Positions 44,057-52,028 of a DNA stretch of 64,000 nt are shown here, piece by piece. Numbering within the stretch: position 1 is the stretch's first letter; each line of letters starts with the position of its first letter. Under the pieces are notes generated by a model. The model did no database searches, was not told the origin of the DNA, and was given only the letters and a program-made list of their open reading frames with translations. The position numbers were made by a program, and so were the translations under genes. The DNA lies in NCBI GenBank assembly GCA_011174825.1, contig DUEZ01000066.1:16875-80874 (forward strand), written 5' to 3'. The DNA comes from Anaerolineae bacterium (GTDB taxonomy: Bacteria > Chloroflexota > Anaerolineae > Anaerolineales > E44-bin32).

Positions 44057-44388
44057 ATGCTCCAATATTCGTAGTACAACACCCCGATCCTAAGATCGGG
44101 GTGTTTTTCTTTATCCGTCACTTTAGCGATGGATGTTCCTCATAGATGAATTAGTGGGGATATGGTAAGTTCATTGAGGTGTGGTTAAACAATGGACAGA
44201 TGAAACAGCCCTTAATCTTCTATCAGCTATCTCCTGGTGGAGATGTACGGGTTCTTAAATCCAGCGCCGATTTATTGTTCAGGGAGTGTCGAGCCTGCTA
44301 ACAAAAGGGCATCAAGCGGTTAATGTAGTGTGGTCTTAGGCCGACATCCAACATTCACCGTTGTTCTCTTTGTTCAGGCTACCTTTAG
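44057..44388. other. Convergent gap with one terminator
   Basis: Apart from the terminator at 44079-44110 nothing was recognised here between the CBM9-like lipoprotein and the thioredoxin gene. Confidence 0.5.
44079..44110 (+). terminator. Rho-independent terminator
   Basis: ACACCCCGATC and GATCGGGGTGT form a perfect 11-bp stem with loop CTAA, followed directly by TTTTTCTTT. This is a textbook intrinsic terminator after the CBM9-like lipoprotein gene. Confidence 0.92.
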
Positions 44389-45225
44389 TTAAAACAAGAC
44401 TGAGGCTAGTTCGTCTCGATATTGTCTTGTTAGAGGATCACCATCACCCAATAAGGTGCACAATGCCAGCAATATATGTTTAGGTAAACCCTCTCGATAC
44501 TCTTTATCTTCGCGTAGGATATCCAACAAACCATCCATGGCTGCTGGCAGGTTGTCCCGTGATATGAGTCGCGCGGCTTGATAGAATCGAGCAGCTAGTG
44601 GGTCGTCTGAAGGATAAGGACCATTTTCCTCAACTTCTGCTAAGATCTCCGCCAGAGGTTTCAACCTTTCGGCCTCAGCCCACTCCGTTCCAGATGGGAA
44701 GTGATCGACAATTTTAATGGGTTCCTTACCCAGACCTTGCATCAGAAGGCTCTTCACCAATCCCAGTGCAGCGGCAGAGTTTGTTTCATCCTCGGCCAGA
44801 ACTTCGCGAAAGGCCTCTTCCGCTTCTTTCCAATGACGAGTAGCCAACAAGCTTTGTGCACCTTCAACAGCTTGCTCAGATTCGCTAGGAACCAGATTCT
44901 GCATGAAACGACGCACGATAGGTTCTGGCTGTGCTCCTACAAATTCTGACTCAACCCGACCATTCTTGAAGGCCTTAACCGCGGGAATCCCCTGCACACC
45001 ATAGCGGATAGCAAGGTTGGGATTCTCATCTACGTTAACCTTTGCTAAGAGAAAGGATCCGCCAGCCTCTATTGCAAGTCGCTCCAGGATAGGACTTAGC
45101 ATACGACATGGACCACACCAAGTCGCCCAAAAGTCAACTACAACTGGTCTGTCGTGAGACCGAAGCAAGACTTCGTTCTCAAAAGTAGCTTCAGACACAT
45201 CAATGATATGTTCAGATAAAGTCAC
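44389..45225 (-). CDS. Thioredoxin-TPR fusion (CnoX/YbbN-like)
   Basis: This 278-residue protein has an N-terminal thioredoxin domain with active site WCGPC (Cys37, Cys40) and cis-Pro in GIPAVKAF, then a TPR-like helical region (SLLATRHWKEAEEAFREVLA, LGLVKSLLMQGLG). The layout matches CnoX/YbbN chaperedoxins, which hold oxidised proteins for GroEL. Unlike E. coli CnoX, a full CGPC is kept, so redox activity is likely. GTG start with GAGGTGG upstream. Confidence 0.87.
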   Translation of the reverse strand: MTLSEHIIDVSEATFENEVLLRSHDRPVVVDFWATWCGPCRMLSPILERLAIEAGGSFLLAKVNVDENPNLAIRYGVQGIPAVKAFKNGRVESEFVGAQPEPIVRRFMQNLVPSESEQAVEGAQSLLATRHWKEAEEAFREVLAEDETNSAAALGLVKSLLMQGLGKEPIKIVDHFPSGTEWAEAERLKPLAEILAEVEENGPYPSDDPLAARFYQAARLISRDNLPAAMDGLLDILREDKEYREGLPKHILLALCTLLGDGDPLTRQYRDELASVLF

Positions 45226-45311
45226 ATTACCACCTCAGAAGACATGATGGTTTCATTCTACTATAGCAACATTAGACATGCATCAACACTTAACCGTCAA
45301 CTAGCAGAGCG

Positions 45312-45734
45312 TTATTCGTATGGGTCGATCGGGGAACTCGGTTGTTCGATTTTTACAACTTCTCCATGGATATTGATCACCACATGAAAACCGATCATCC
45401 CAAGCCAGGCACGTGCTTCTTCAGGCATCCCACGCTCGATTAATTCATCGAATTGATCATCAAGATTTCTTAGAGAGGTTTCAATCATTGCCTTCGTGAA
45501 GATATCCTCCTGCCCGAGCATCTTCATCGTTCCCTCACTGATCAACTCCTCATGCCCCTGAATCATTTCATAAAGATGTTTTAGCACCTGACGGTCGACA
45601 AGTTCACTCTCAACATGTCGACGGAATCCAGCATCATCCACAACGTAGAAGGACTCCCCGCCTACTGAGGTCACGTCGACAGGGTTATCGTATTCGTCGA
45701 TCACCAATCCTGAGAACAACGCTACACGAGCCAC
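45312..45734 (-). CDS. Conserved-looking hypothetical protein
   Basis: This 140-residue protein of unknown family has a compact N-terminal part (VALFSGLVIDEYDNPVDVTS), a helical middle, and a C-terminal WLGMIGFHVVINIHGEVVKI segment. GTG start with GAGAGG upstream. It lies 6 bases after the ferredoxin gene on the same strand, so they are probably one transcript, and it may act with that ferredoxin. No motif allows a function call. Confidence 0.7.
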   Translation of the reverse strand: MARVALFSGLVIDEYDNPVDVTSVGGESFYVVDDAGFRRHVESELVDRQVLKHLYEMIQGHEELISEGTMKMLGQEDIFTKAMIETSLRNLDDQFDELIERGMPEEARAWLGMIGFHVVINIHGEVVKIEQPSSPIDPYE

Positions 45735-45740
45735 CTAATA

Positions 45741-46106
45741 TCACCTCTCGAGCGGGATCCATTCCGGTTCCGGTGTGATCTCATCCGCCGGTTCATCGCC
45801 GGGGCTGTCGAGCCCAGTGGACTGGAGTGTGTTGATCACACGCACGCGCATACCATCTTCAGCAAGACACTGGCAGGAGAGCCGGATACCAGATTCGCCC
45901 TTCTCTCGTAGCTTATCGCGCTCTGCAACCGTCTGTTGCTGAGGTTCGCCTTCGATGAATTCAACACGACATGTCGTGCATCTGGCAAATCCCCCGCAGC
46001 GATGGAGGATATCGACACCCGCATCCTCGATCGCTTTCACCAACCTTTTCCCTTCGGGAACGTCGAAGGTTCCATGGCCCTCAATCGTTAGCTTAGCCAC
46101 AATCAA
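45741..46106 (-). CDS. [2Fe-2S] ferredoxin
   Basis: This 121-residue plant/vertebrate-type ferredoxin has cluster ligands Cys37, Cys43 and Cys46 (HRCGGFARCTTC) and a fourth Cys at 78 (RLSCQ). It should carry single electrons for an unidentified reductase or oxygenase. The start may be TTG (46106) or the GTG at 46100, which has AGGGG at better spacing. It forms a pair with the hypothetical gene downstream. Confidence 0.87.
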   Translation of the reverse strand: MIVAKLTIEGHGTFDVPEGKRLVKAIEDAGVDILHRCGGFARCTTCRVEFIEGEPQQQTVAERDKLREKGESGIRLSCQCLAEDGMRVRVINTLQSTGLDSPGDEPADEITPEPEWIPLER

Positions 46107-46282
46107 CCCCTGCGTTGTGCGATGTTATATTTCTTACCAAATACCCTGATAGCCTAATAAAGATCGCTATCCGCGCAACTTGAACATGATATAGCCAATA
46201 CGACTTCTGTTTTTGGGTCGCTTCTTAGACTAACGCTCATCCCCCATCAAATAAGTAAGGGCGCTAACAAAGATTCTGAGTC
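46107..46282. other. Short gap, nothing recognised
   Basis: No gene or clear signal between the ferredoxin and L,D-transpeptidase genes. Confidence 0.4.
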
Positions 46283-47281
46283 TTAGGGATGGACATTCAC
46301 CAAAGTGCCTAAGGAGGCGAAGTCATATAACCACTCAGCTTCCGGCGTTCGCATATTGACACAACCATGACTCATCGGTGTACCGAAGTTATCATGCCAA
46401 TACGTTCCATGCAAAGAATAGCCTTTATAGAAATACATTATAAAGGGCACTCCTGGCAGATAGTAACCGGGGCCAGACATAGGAGCGGCGCTATATTTTG
46501 CATAAATACGAAATTGACCGATGACTGTCGGATGAGCTCTGGTTCCGGTTGATACGACAAACTGCCTGACAGAAGTAGCTCCCACATATGCCGTAACTTC
46601 TTGTCTGGTGACATTGACATCAATCCACCGCCCTTCCTCAGCGAGTTCTTTAGGGTCCAGGCTATAGGTCCAAGAAACATTCGGTCGACGGGTTGGAGTT
46701 ATCGTGGGTGTCGCTGTGGGTGTAAGGGTGGGTGTATTTGTGGGCGTGGGAGTCAATGTAGCCGTGGGCGTGTTCGTTGGCGTAGGAGTAAAGGATGCCT
46801 TCGCTAATGGGACCGATGCAACCTGAGGTTGTTGAGCATCAGCAGGTTGATTGCCCAACCAGATACCGACTCCCAAGGCTAATACTACTGCCGAAAGAAA
46901 TACTCGGACCGATAGCAATCGCCTTAAAGCCAAAGATTCCCAAGGAGCAATTTTGTATACAAGATTTTCAGGAAGCCGGGCTTCTCGAACTGCTTCCTTA
47001 CGCTCCTGCGGCGATAAGCGTCGCATGGTCCAACGAAGCGCTTTGCGAGCCGTGGGGTTATCAGGGTTGATTTCCAGAGCGCGCGCGACATACGCCAAAC
47101 CAGCTTGCGGTTCTGATACAGCGGCCAAGAATAACCACGGTCCTTCTGTGGATGGCGCGATCTCAGCTGCTTTCTGTGCCAACCTTCGCGCCTCAGCCCG
47201 TTTGCCCGACGCGAGCGCAGCACGTGCTGCTTTCAGGGCGGCGAGGTAGTCTTGATCAGCGCTGCTACGAGCCCCTACCAA
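46283..47281 (-). CDS. L,D-transpeptidase (YkuD) with N-terminal TPR and membrane anchor
   Basis: This enzyme cross-links peptidoglycan stem peptides (3-3 links) or attaches proteins. The TTG at 47281 is chosen because GGGAGG lies six bases upstream; a TTG at 47296 would put that site inside the gene. Order: cytoplasmic TPR-like helices (about 100 residues), one membrane helix (LLSVRVFLSAVVLALGVGIW), a Thr/Pro repeat linker, and a YkuD domain with HGTYWHDNFGTPMSHGCVNM (catalytic Cys). The start lies three bases after the upstream amidase stop. Confidence 0.88.
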   Translation of the reverse strand: MVGARSSADQDYLAALKAARAALASGKRAEARRLAQKAAEIAPSTEGPWLFLAAVSEPQAGLAYVARALEINPDNPTARKALRWTMRRLSPQERKEAVREARLPENLVYKIAPWESLALRRLLSVRVFLSAVVLALGVGIWLGNQPADAQQPQVASVPLAKASFTPTPTNTPTATLTPTPTNTPTLTPTATPTITPTRRPNVSWTYSLDPKELAEEGRWIDVNVTRQEVTAYVGATSVRQFVVSTGTRAHPTVIGQFRIYAKYSAAPMSGPGYYLPGVPFIMYFYKGYSLHGTYWHDNFGTPMSHGCVNMRTPEAEWLYDFASLGTLVNVHP

Positions 47282-47283
47282 GG

Positions 47284-48105
47284 TTATTCCTCCCAATCAA
47301 GATCGGCTGGCTCATTGTTTACATAACAAAGGATGCCATCCGCAATACCACGTGCAACCTTATCGCGGTGCTTGGTCAAGAATTCACGGTCCAAGTACAT
47401 GAATCCGGTTTCGATGATCACGGCCGGGGTTTGAGGATGAATCTCACGGAATGTGTGATACTCCGTCATGTCGAGGGTGATGGAATATTGGTGAAAGCGA
47501 AGATCGGTTGCTCGACCATATCGATCAACCATGCAAGCCACCAACCGTTGAGCCTTATCCTGCACTTTTGTTTCCACGGCAGCGGCCACCTTGTACCCGG
47601 TAGCGTATTCACCTGCTGGATCACACGAATCGGCGTGGATTGACACCAAAGCAACCGCTCGATATCCCGTTAGTCGATCATCCCATTCTTCAAGCATATC
47701 TACCTTCAAGCCTGCAGCCTCTAACATACTCTTTACAAGATCGCCCACAGCCTGGTTGATCATCAATTCCGTAAGACCGTCGCTACATTGCGCCCCTGGA
47801 TCGGGGTAACCGGTGTCCGGATGAGGGCCCGAGTGTCCGACAACAATCCCGATCGTTAAATCACTTGGATCTGATGATCCTATGGAAGGTAAATAAAACG
47901 ATGGTTGCTCAGTCGGTTTTCCCTCAAGTGCTACAGCCAGCCTACCAGCTAGCTCGCTCGGGCTTAGACCGGCTGGTGTCCAGGCTGTAAATACCGTTGC
48001 TAACACCGCAGCCGTTGCGAGCGTGATGGCTAAGTGCCGCATCACGCTTTGCGCCAAGGGCGACCCTTCTATGGTATGACGGCCTGTTCGGGGTTTTCGA
48101 GACAT
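47284..48105 (-). CDS. N-acetylmuramoyl-L-alanine amidase (Amidase_3)
   Basis: This 273-residue cell-wall amidase has a signal anchor (about residues 23-42) and a zinc-dependent Amidase_3 domain. Likely ligands and catalytic residues are His in VVGHSG, Glu in DMLEEWDD, His in VSIHADS, and Glu in IIETGFM. It should cleave the bond between muramic acid and the stem peptide. It is the first gene of a pair with the L,D-transpeptidase. A TATAAT with a TG extension lies about 26 bases before the ATG. Confidence 0.9.
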   Translation of the reverse strand: MSRKPRTGRHTIEGSPLAQSVMRHLAITLATAAVLATVFTAWTPAGLSPSELAGRLAVALEGKPTEQPSFYLPSIGSSDPSDLTIGIVVGHSGPHPDTGYPDPGAQCSDGLTELMINQAVGDLVKSMLEAAGLKVDMLEEWDDRLTGYRAVALVSIHADSCDPAGEYATGYKVAAAVETKVQDKAQRLVACMVDRYGRATDLRFHQYSITLDMTEYHTFREIHPQTPAVIIETGFMYLDREFLTKHRDKVARGIADGILCYVNNEPADLDWEE

Positions 48106-48275
48106 AAGCTATTAGACTCCAGTCAGATTATATCAAGTCGAAGTCAATCTGTACGACATGACCCCGGTCCCGCACGCACACAAGTTCTATACCCATGAAC
48201 CTAGGGGGTTAGGCTCGAGGATATCAACAAACAAATGACACAATCTGTACTTCAAATGAATCCCGGTCATGATCC

Positions 48276-48303
48276 TTGACAAAGGATACACAAGTAATAT
48301 AAT
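48276..48303 (+). promoter_or_regulatory. Consensus sigma-70 promoter of the cysteine operon
   Basis: TTGACA (48276-48281) and TATAAT (48298-48303), both perfect, are separated by 16 bases and point toward cysM. The start site would be near 48310, giving a leader of about 250 bases. Confidence 0.75.
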
Positions 48304-48309
48304 TGCGAT

Positions 48310-48561
48310 ATAATTAGTCTTAATATTAGAAAGGCTACAGAAAAAATGACAACTTGCTCTTGTATGAGGCGGGGGCACTAGCCAACTCGTCTCAGACGCT
48401 AAACAAACCTGTATAAGGGTAGCAAATCTCCAGCGGCTATCCGACGAGTGGCAAAAAGCCCCCGCAGACCGATCGGAGGACGATCGTTTGCGAATGGAGC
48501 GGATTGCTTCACTCATTGGGTAGCCGTATAGATTCTTAGTGATGATAAGAGGTACAAGATC
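48310..48561 (+). ncRNA. Structured leader or small RNA upstream of cysM
   Basis: The region contains a long stem: GCGGGGGC plus AACTCGTC (48369-48391) pairs with GACGAGT plus GCCCCCGC (48443-48465), with a small internal loop and a roughly 50-base apical part that has its own CGCT/AGCG pairing. A second short hairpin (CGATC/GATCG) lies at 48470-48486. It matches no riboswitch or T-box consensus I know. It could be a new cis-regulatory leader for cysteine synthesis or an independent small RNA. Confidence 0.45.
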
Positions 48562-49515
48562 ATGGACAGATCTATCCTTGAAGAACTGATAACACTACCA
48601 ACCAGCATGTCCGATCAGGATCTTTGGAGCACAATCGGTAACACACCTTTGATTCGCTTGCAGCACTTGACGAAGGATCTCCCTGCAGCAGTCGAAGTCT
48701 ACGGAAAAGCGGAGTGGTTCAACCCTGGAGGCTCAGTTAAAGACCGCCCTGCTGCGGCTATCCTGAGCACGGCATTGTCTAATGGGCTTTTGAGTGAGGA
48801 TCGCGTGTTCCTCGATTCAACCTCCGGCAACATGGGGATCTCATACGCCACATTAGGAGCTGCGCTCGGGATTCGCGTTCACATTGTTATCCCCTCCAAC
48901 GCCGGTCCTGAACGATTGACGATCCTGCGCGCGCTAGGTGCTGAACTGACACTGACTGATCCCCTCGAGGGATCAGAGGGCGCCCGGGTGGTAGCCGCAG
49001 AAATGGCAGCAAAGAACCCCGATCTATATTACTACGCAAATCAATACAGCAACCCCGCAAATTGGCAGGCTCATTACCTCACTACAGGACCGGAGATCGC
49101 AACTCAGACCCATGGGAGGATCACACACTTCGTCGCCGGGCTAGGGACGACAGGTACCATGATGGGCACCGGACAATATTTAAAGGAAACCCTTCCTGAT
49201 GTCCATCTAGTCGCTGTTCAACCTGAAGGCCCAATGCATGGTCTCGAAGGTCTCAAACATTTACCCACGAGCGATGTTCCAGAGATCTATTCACCTACTC
49301 TGCCCAATGAATCGGTGTATGTCAACACCGAGGAGGCTTACGATATGGTGCGGCGTTTGGGCAAGGAGGAGGGTTTGTTTGTAGGTATCTCCGCTGGAGC
49401 AGCAGTCGTCGCAGCTTTAAAACAGGCCAAGCAGATCGAGAGCGGTGTGGTCGTCGTTCTCCTACCCGATTCTGGGATGAAATATATCCACCAACCCGTA
49501 TGGAACGCACAATGA
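48562..49515 (+). CDS. cysM: Cysteine synthase, CysM-type (CysO-thiocarboxylate-dependent)
   Basis: This 317-residue PLP enzyme forms cysteine from an activated serine. The PLP lysine is in GGSVKDRPAA, the phosphate loop in STSGNMGIS, and HFVAGLGTTGTMMGTG is characteristic of the CysM branch. Because the next genes encode the JAMM peptidase, CysO and MoeZ homologues, it most likely uses CysO thiocarboxylate rather than free sulfide, as shown for Mycobacterium tuberculosis CysM. The acyl donor (O-phosphoserine or O-acetylserine) cannot be read. Its stop overlaps the next ATG. Confidence 0.88.
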   Translation: MDRSILEELITLPTSMSDQDLWSTIGNTPLIRLQHLTKDLPAAVEVYGKAEWFNPGGSVKDRPAAAILSTALSNGLLSEDRVFLDSTSGNMGISYATLGAALGIRVHIVIPSNAGPERLTILRALGAELTLTDPLEGSEGARVVAAEMAAKNPDLYYYANQYSNPANWQAHYLTTGPEIATQTHGRITHFVAGLGTTGTMMGTGQYLKETLPDVHLVAVQPEGPMHGLEGLKHLPTSDVPEIYSPTLPNESVYVNTEEAYDMVRRLGKEEGLFVGISAGAAVVAALKQAKQIESGVVVVLLPDSGMKYIHQPVWNAQ

Positions 49516-49997
49516 CACTCCACATCCCTCAAGAGCTACTACTTCAGATTTGGGATTACGGTGAGAGAACTTATCCTGAGGAAAATGCCGGTTTGATCCT
49601 AGGTGCCATAAATGGTGATGAACGCTGGGCGAGCAGGCTCCTACCATTGGAAAATCAGTCCCAATCGGAATCCCGTCACAACCGCTACCTGATCAATCCA
49701 GAAGACATGATGGCGGGCGAACAGGAAGCAGAAAGTCTCGACTTGGAGATTCTCGGAGTGTTCCATTCTCATCCTGATCACCCAGCTGAGCCCTCAGAAT
49801 TTGATCTTCAGTGGGCTCTTCCATGGTTTTCCTACCTCATCACAAGTGTAGATCGGGGCCAAGCTCTGGATAGCCGTTCTTGGCGTCTTAATGATGACAG
49901 ATCTCAGATGATCGAAGAAGTGTTACATGTCCAGTTAGACTTAGACACCACAAATAGAAGGTTCAAACTTAAGACTCAGAAGGAAAAGAATCGATGA
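49512..49997 (+). CDS. mec: JAMM/MPN metalloprotease, Mec-like
   Basis: This 161-residue zinc peptidase is predicted to cut cysteine off the C-terminus of the CysO-cysteine adduct. The JAMM signature is complete: Glu24 (PEENAG) and HSHPDHPAEPSEFD with His85, His87, Ser95 and Asp98. The ATG at 49512 overlaps the cysM stop (ATGA), and its own stop overlaps the cysO ATG the same way, so translation is tightly coupled. In other systems JAMM enzymes also trim extra residues from sulfur carriers, which may matter here. Confidence 0.88.
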   Translation: MTLHIPQELLLQIWDYGERTYPEENAGLILGAINGDERWASRLLPLENQSQSESRHNRYLINPEDMMAGEQEAESLDLEILGVFHSHPDHPAEPSEFDLQWALPWFSYLITSVDRGQALDSRSWRLNDDRSQMIEEVLHVQLDLDTTNRRFKLKTQKEKNR

Positions 49998-50302
49998 ATT
50001 CAATCCGTATTCCTACACCTCTACGTCCTTACACAGATAACTTGAAAGAAATTGAGGTCGATGCCTCTAATGTAGGGGAAGCTCTAGATGCCCTTACTGA
50101 ACGCTATCCCACTCTCAGACCGCATCTCTACGATGAGAGCGGAAATCTTCGAGCGTATGTCAATATCTTTCTACAACAAGAGGATATTCGAAACCTCCGA
50201 GGTCAGGCTACCCCTCTCACAGGAGGTGATCGTCTGATGATCGTCCCTAGCATCGCTGGGGGTAGGAGTGCTAGGTTTGGCAGACCAACTGCGGTACGTT
50301 GA
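49994..50302 (+). CDS. cysO: Ubiquitin-like sulfur carrier, CysO/MoaD/ThiS family
   Basis: This 102-residue beta-grasp protein (LRPYTDNLKEIEVDASNVGE, AYVNIFLQQEDIRNLRG, TPLTGGDRLMIVPSIAGG) has the terminal Gly-Gly needed for thiocarboxylation at residues 89-90. It is followed by 12 further residues (RSARFGRPTAVR), whereas functional carriers normally end at the Gly-Gly. The run of five G at 50258-50262 is suspicious: one more G would place a TAG straight after the second Gly. So the tail is either real and trimmed by Mec, or an artefact or mutation. Confidence 0.85.
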   Translation: MNSIRIPTPLRPYTDNLKEIEVDASNVGEALDALTERYPTLRPHLYDESGNLRAYVNIFLQQEDIRNLRGQATPLTGGDRLMIVPSIAGGRSARFGRPTAVR

Positions 50303-50565
50303 TCATAGCGCCCTTTATAGAAATACCTTGAAGGATGAAATACAATTGATCGAGATTGATATCACGCATCAACCAGAACTGACTGATGCTTGGCGGGCGG
50401 TCTCTTCCTACAACCTTTATAATCGATTCAATAGGCCAACCCCGTGGTGTAAACCACGGTGTCGCCACGGAAGAGAAGCTCGTCGCACAACTCGAGAAAT
50501 TCGCTGCCATCCCTCAGCAACGGCCGCAACAGCGTCGACACCGTCTGCACAGGGAGCATGAATAA
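50268..50565 (+). pseudogene. Frameshifted thioredoxin-fold protein between cysO and moeZ
   Basis: Two frames together spell a thioredoxin-like domain. One frame (GTG 50268 on) reads DEIQLIEIDITHQPELTDAW. The next frame (from about 50386) reads RSLPTTFIIDSIGQPRG then TEEKLVAQLEKF and ends at a TAA at 50563. Removing one G in the GGCGGGCGG run near 50395 joins them as DAWRASLPTTFIID, with the cis-proline loop in place. The N-terminal part with the expected Cys motif is not seen. It may be a decayed gene, a sequencing error, or a frameshifted product. Confidence 0.5.
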
Positions 50566-50585
50566 AAGGGAAAAAAGGTAGGTAG

Positions 50586-51764
50586 ATGTCAAATCAAAAA
50601 ACCACATCCATCGACATCGAGCTCTCACATGAAGAAATCCTCCGCTATTCACGCCATCTGCTGATGCCAGAGGTCGGTCTTGCGGGCCAAAAGAAATTAA
50701 AGGCAGCCTCCGTTCTCGTAGTCGGAACAGGAGGTCTGGGATCGCCAATTGAGATGTACCTTGCCGCAGCTGGTGTAGGGAGAATTGGAATCGTTGATTA
50801 CGATGAGGTGGACTTCACCAATCTACAGCGACAAATCATTCACAGTACGTCCACCATTGGCGAACGCAAAGTTCTCTCTGCTCGCGATCGCATCCTCGAC
50901 ATCAATCCCGGCATACAGGTCGATGTCTATGATGAACCCTTTACCTCAGAGAATGCCTTTCGTATTGCAGAATCCTATGACTTGATCATCGACGGTACGG
51001 ATAATTTTCCAACTCGTTACTTGATCAATGACCTCTGCGTCCTAACCGGCAAACCCAATATCTACGGCTCGATCTTTCGTTTCGAGGGCCAATTGAGTGT
51101 CTTCTGGGCAGAAGAAGGACCGTGTTATCGGTGCCTGTTCCCTGAGCCTCCACCACCTGGTCTTATCCCCTCCTGCGCTGAAGGTGGCGTATTCGGTGTC
51201 GTAGCAGGGACGATTGGAACGTTACAGGCCACTGAAGCTCTGAAGCTCATTCTAGGGATAGGAGAGCCGATGATCGGAAAGCTGCTGCTCTTCGATGCTC
51301 TAACTATGAACTTTGAGGAAGTGCGTTTAAAGAAGAATTCCCAATGCAAGATCTGCTCTGAGGAACCAGAAGTCACCACGCTGATTGACTATGAAAAATT
51401 TTGCGGGGTACCGGGTCACGATCGAGATCATGGTCGGTTACCCGCTGAGTGGGAAATCGGACCGATCGAATTGGCAGAGCTTATGCAAGAGGGTAAACGA
51501 ATTCGCCTGATTGATGTTAGAGAACCCCACGAATTGGAGATCTCCCGTCTCGAAGGTGCCGAGGTCATTCCCCTTGGGATGTTTGCGGCGCATATGCATG
51601 AACTAGACAGCGCGGAGGATATTGTCCTGCTGTGCAAATCCGGAACACGTTCTGCCAGAGCGCTAGAGGTGCTCGCAAGCGCCGGCTTCCGAAAAATCAG
51701 AAACTTGCGAGGCGGGATAAACGCCTGGGCGCAACAAGTTGATTCCTCCATTCCGATCTATTGA
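50586..51764 (+). CDS. moeZ: Adenylyltransferase/sulfurtransferase MoeZ-like (ThiF + rhodanese)
   Basis: This 392-residue protein has an E1-like ThiF domain (VLVVGTGGLGSPIEMYLAAA, DYDEVDFTNLQRQ, GTDNFPTRYLIND) that adenylates the C-terminal Gly of sulfur carriers. It includes zinc pairs CYRC and CKIC. A C-terminal rhodanese domain (RLIDVREPHELEISRL, active Cys in LCKSGTRSARALE) supplies sulfur. In the neighbouring context it should convert CysO to its thiocarboxylate. The ATG follows AAGGTAGGTAG. Confidence 0.92.
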   Translation: MSNQKTTSIDIELSHEEILRYSRHLLMPEVGLAGQKKLKAASVLVVGTGGLGSPIEMYLAAAGVGRIGIVDYDEVDFTNLQRQIIHSTSTIGERKVLSARDRILDINPGIQVDVYDEPFTSENAFRIAESYDLIIDGTDNFPTRYLINDLCVLTGKPNIYGSIFRFEGQLSVFWAEEGPCYRCLFPEPPPPGLIPSCAEGGVFGVVAGTIGTLQATEALKLILGIGEPMIGKLLLFDALTMNFEEVRLKKNSQCKICSEEPEVTTLIDYEKFCGVPGHDRDHGRLPAEWEIGPIELAELMQEGKRIRLIDVREPHELEISRLEGAEVIPLGMFAAHMHELDSAEDIVLLCKSGTRSARALEVLASAGFRKIRNLRGGINAWAQQVDSSIPIY

Positions 51765-52028
51765 TGAAAAACCGATATGAATCTTGTGCGAAAAATCATC
51801 ATCCGACTGAAAATTGTTTTTTAATACACCAAAGCCTTATCCGTTCTGGGATTTTCATATAGATCGACTTTCTATGTGAGGTCACTCGCAGGACTCGCAT
51901 TTAGTGTAGACTCCATAAGTACAATTTTCATCATCGATGAGTAGAGAATATATGGCAAATTCTGATTTCTGCATTTGCCTTCCGCAAATCGTGCATCGAT
52001 GTTCACGAGAAAACTTGGGAGATAGAAA
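51765..52028. other. Intergenic region, small hairpin only
   Basis: ATTTGC/GCAAAT around CTTCC (about 51972-51988) is the only structure noticed. A GGGAG ribosome site precedes the S41 gene. Confidence 0.35.

Noticed and set aside
48187..48516. 109-residue frame antisense to the cysM leader
   Set aside because: No start signal or recognisable domain; it covers the promoter and the structured stem of the opposite strand.
48310..48561. T-box, SAM, TPP or cobalamin riboswitch
   Set aside because: None of the conserved boxes (for example T-box GGUGG, SAM-I core, thi-box CUGAGA, B12 box) was found; left as unclassified.
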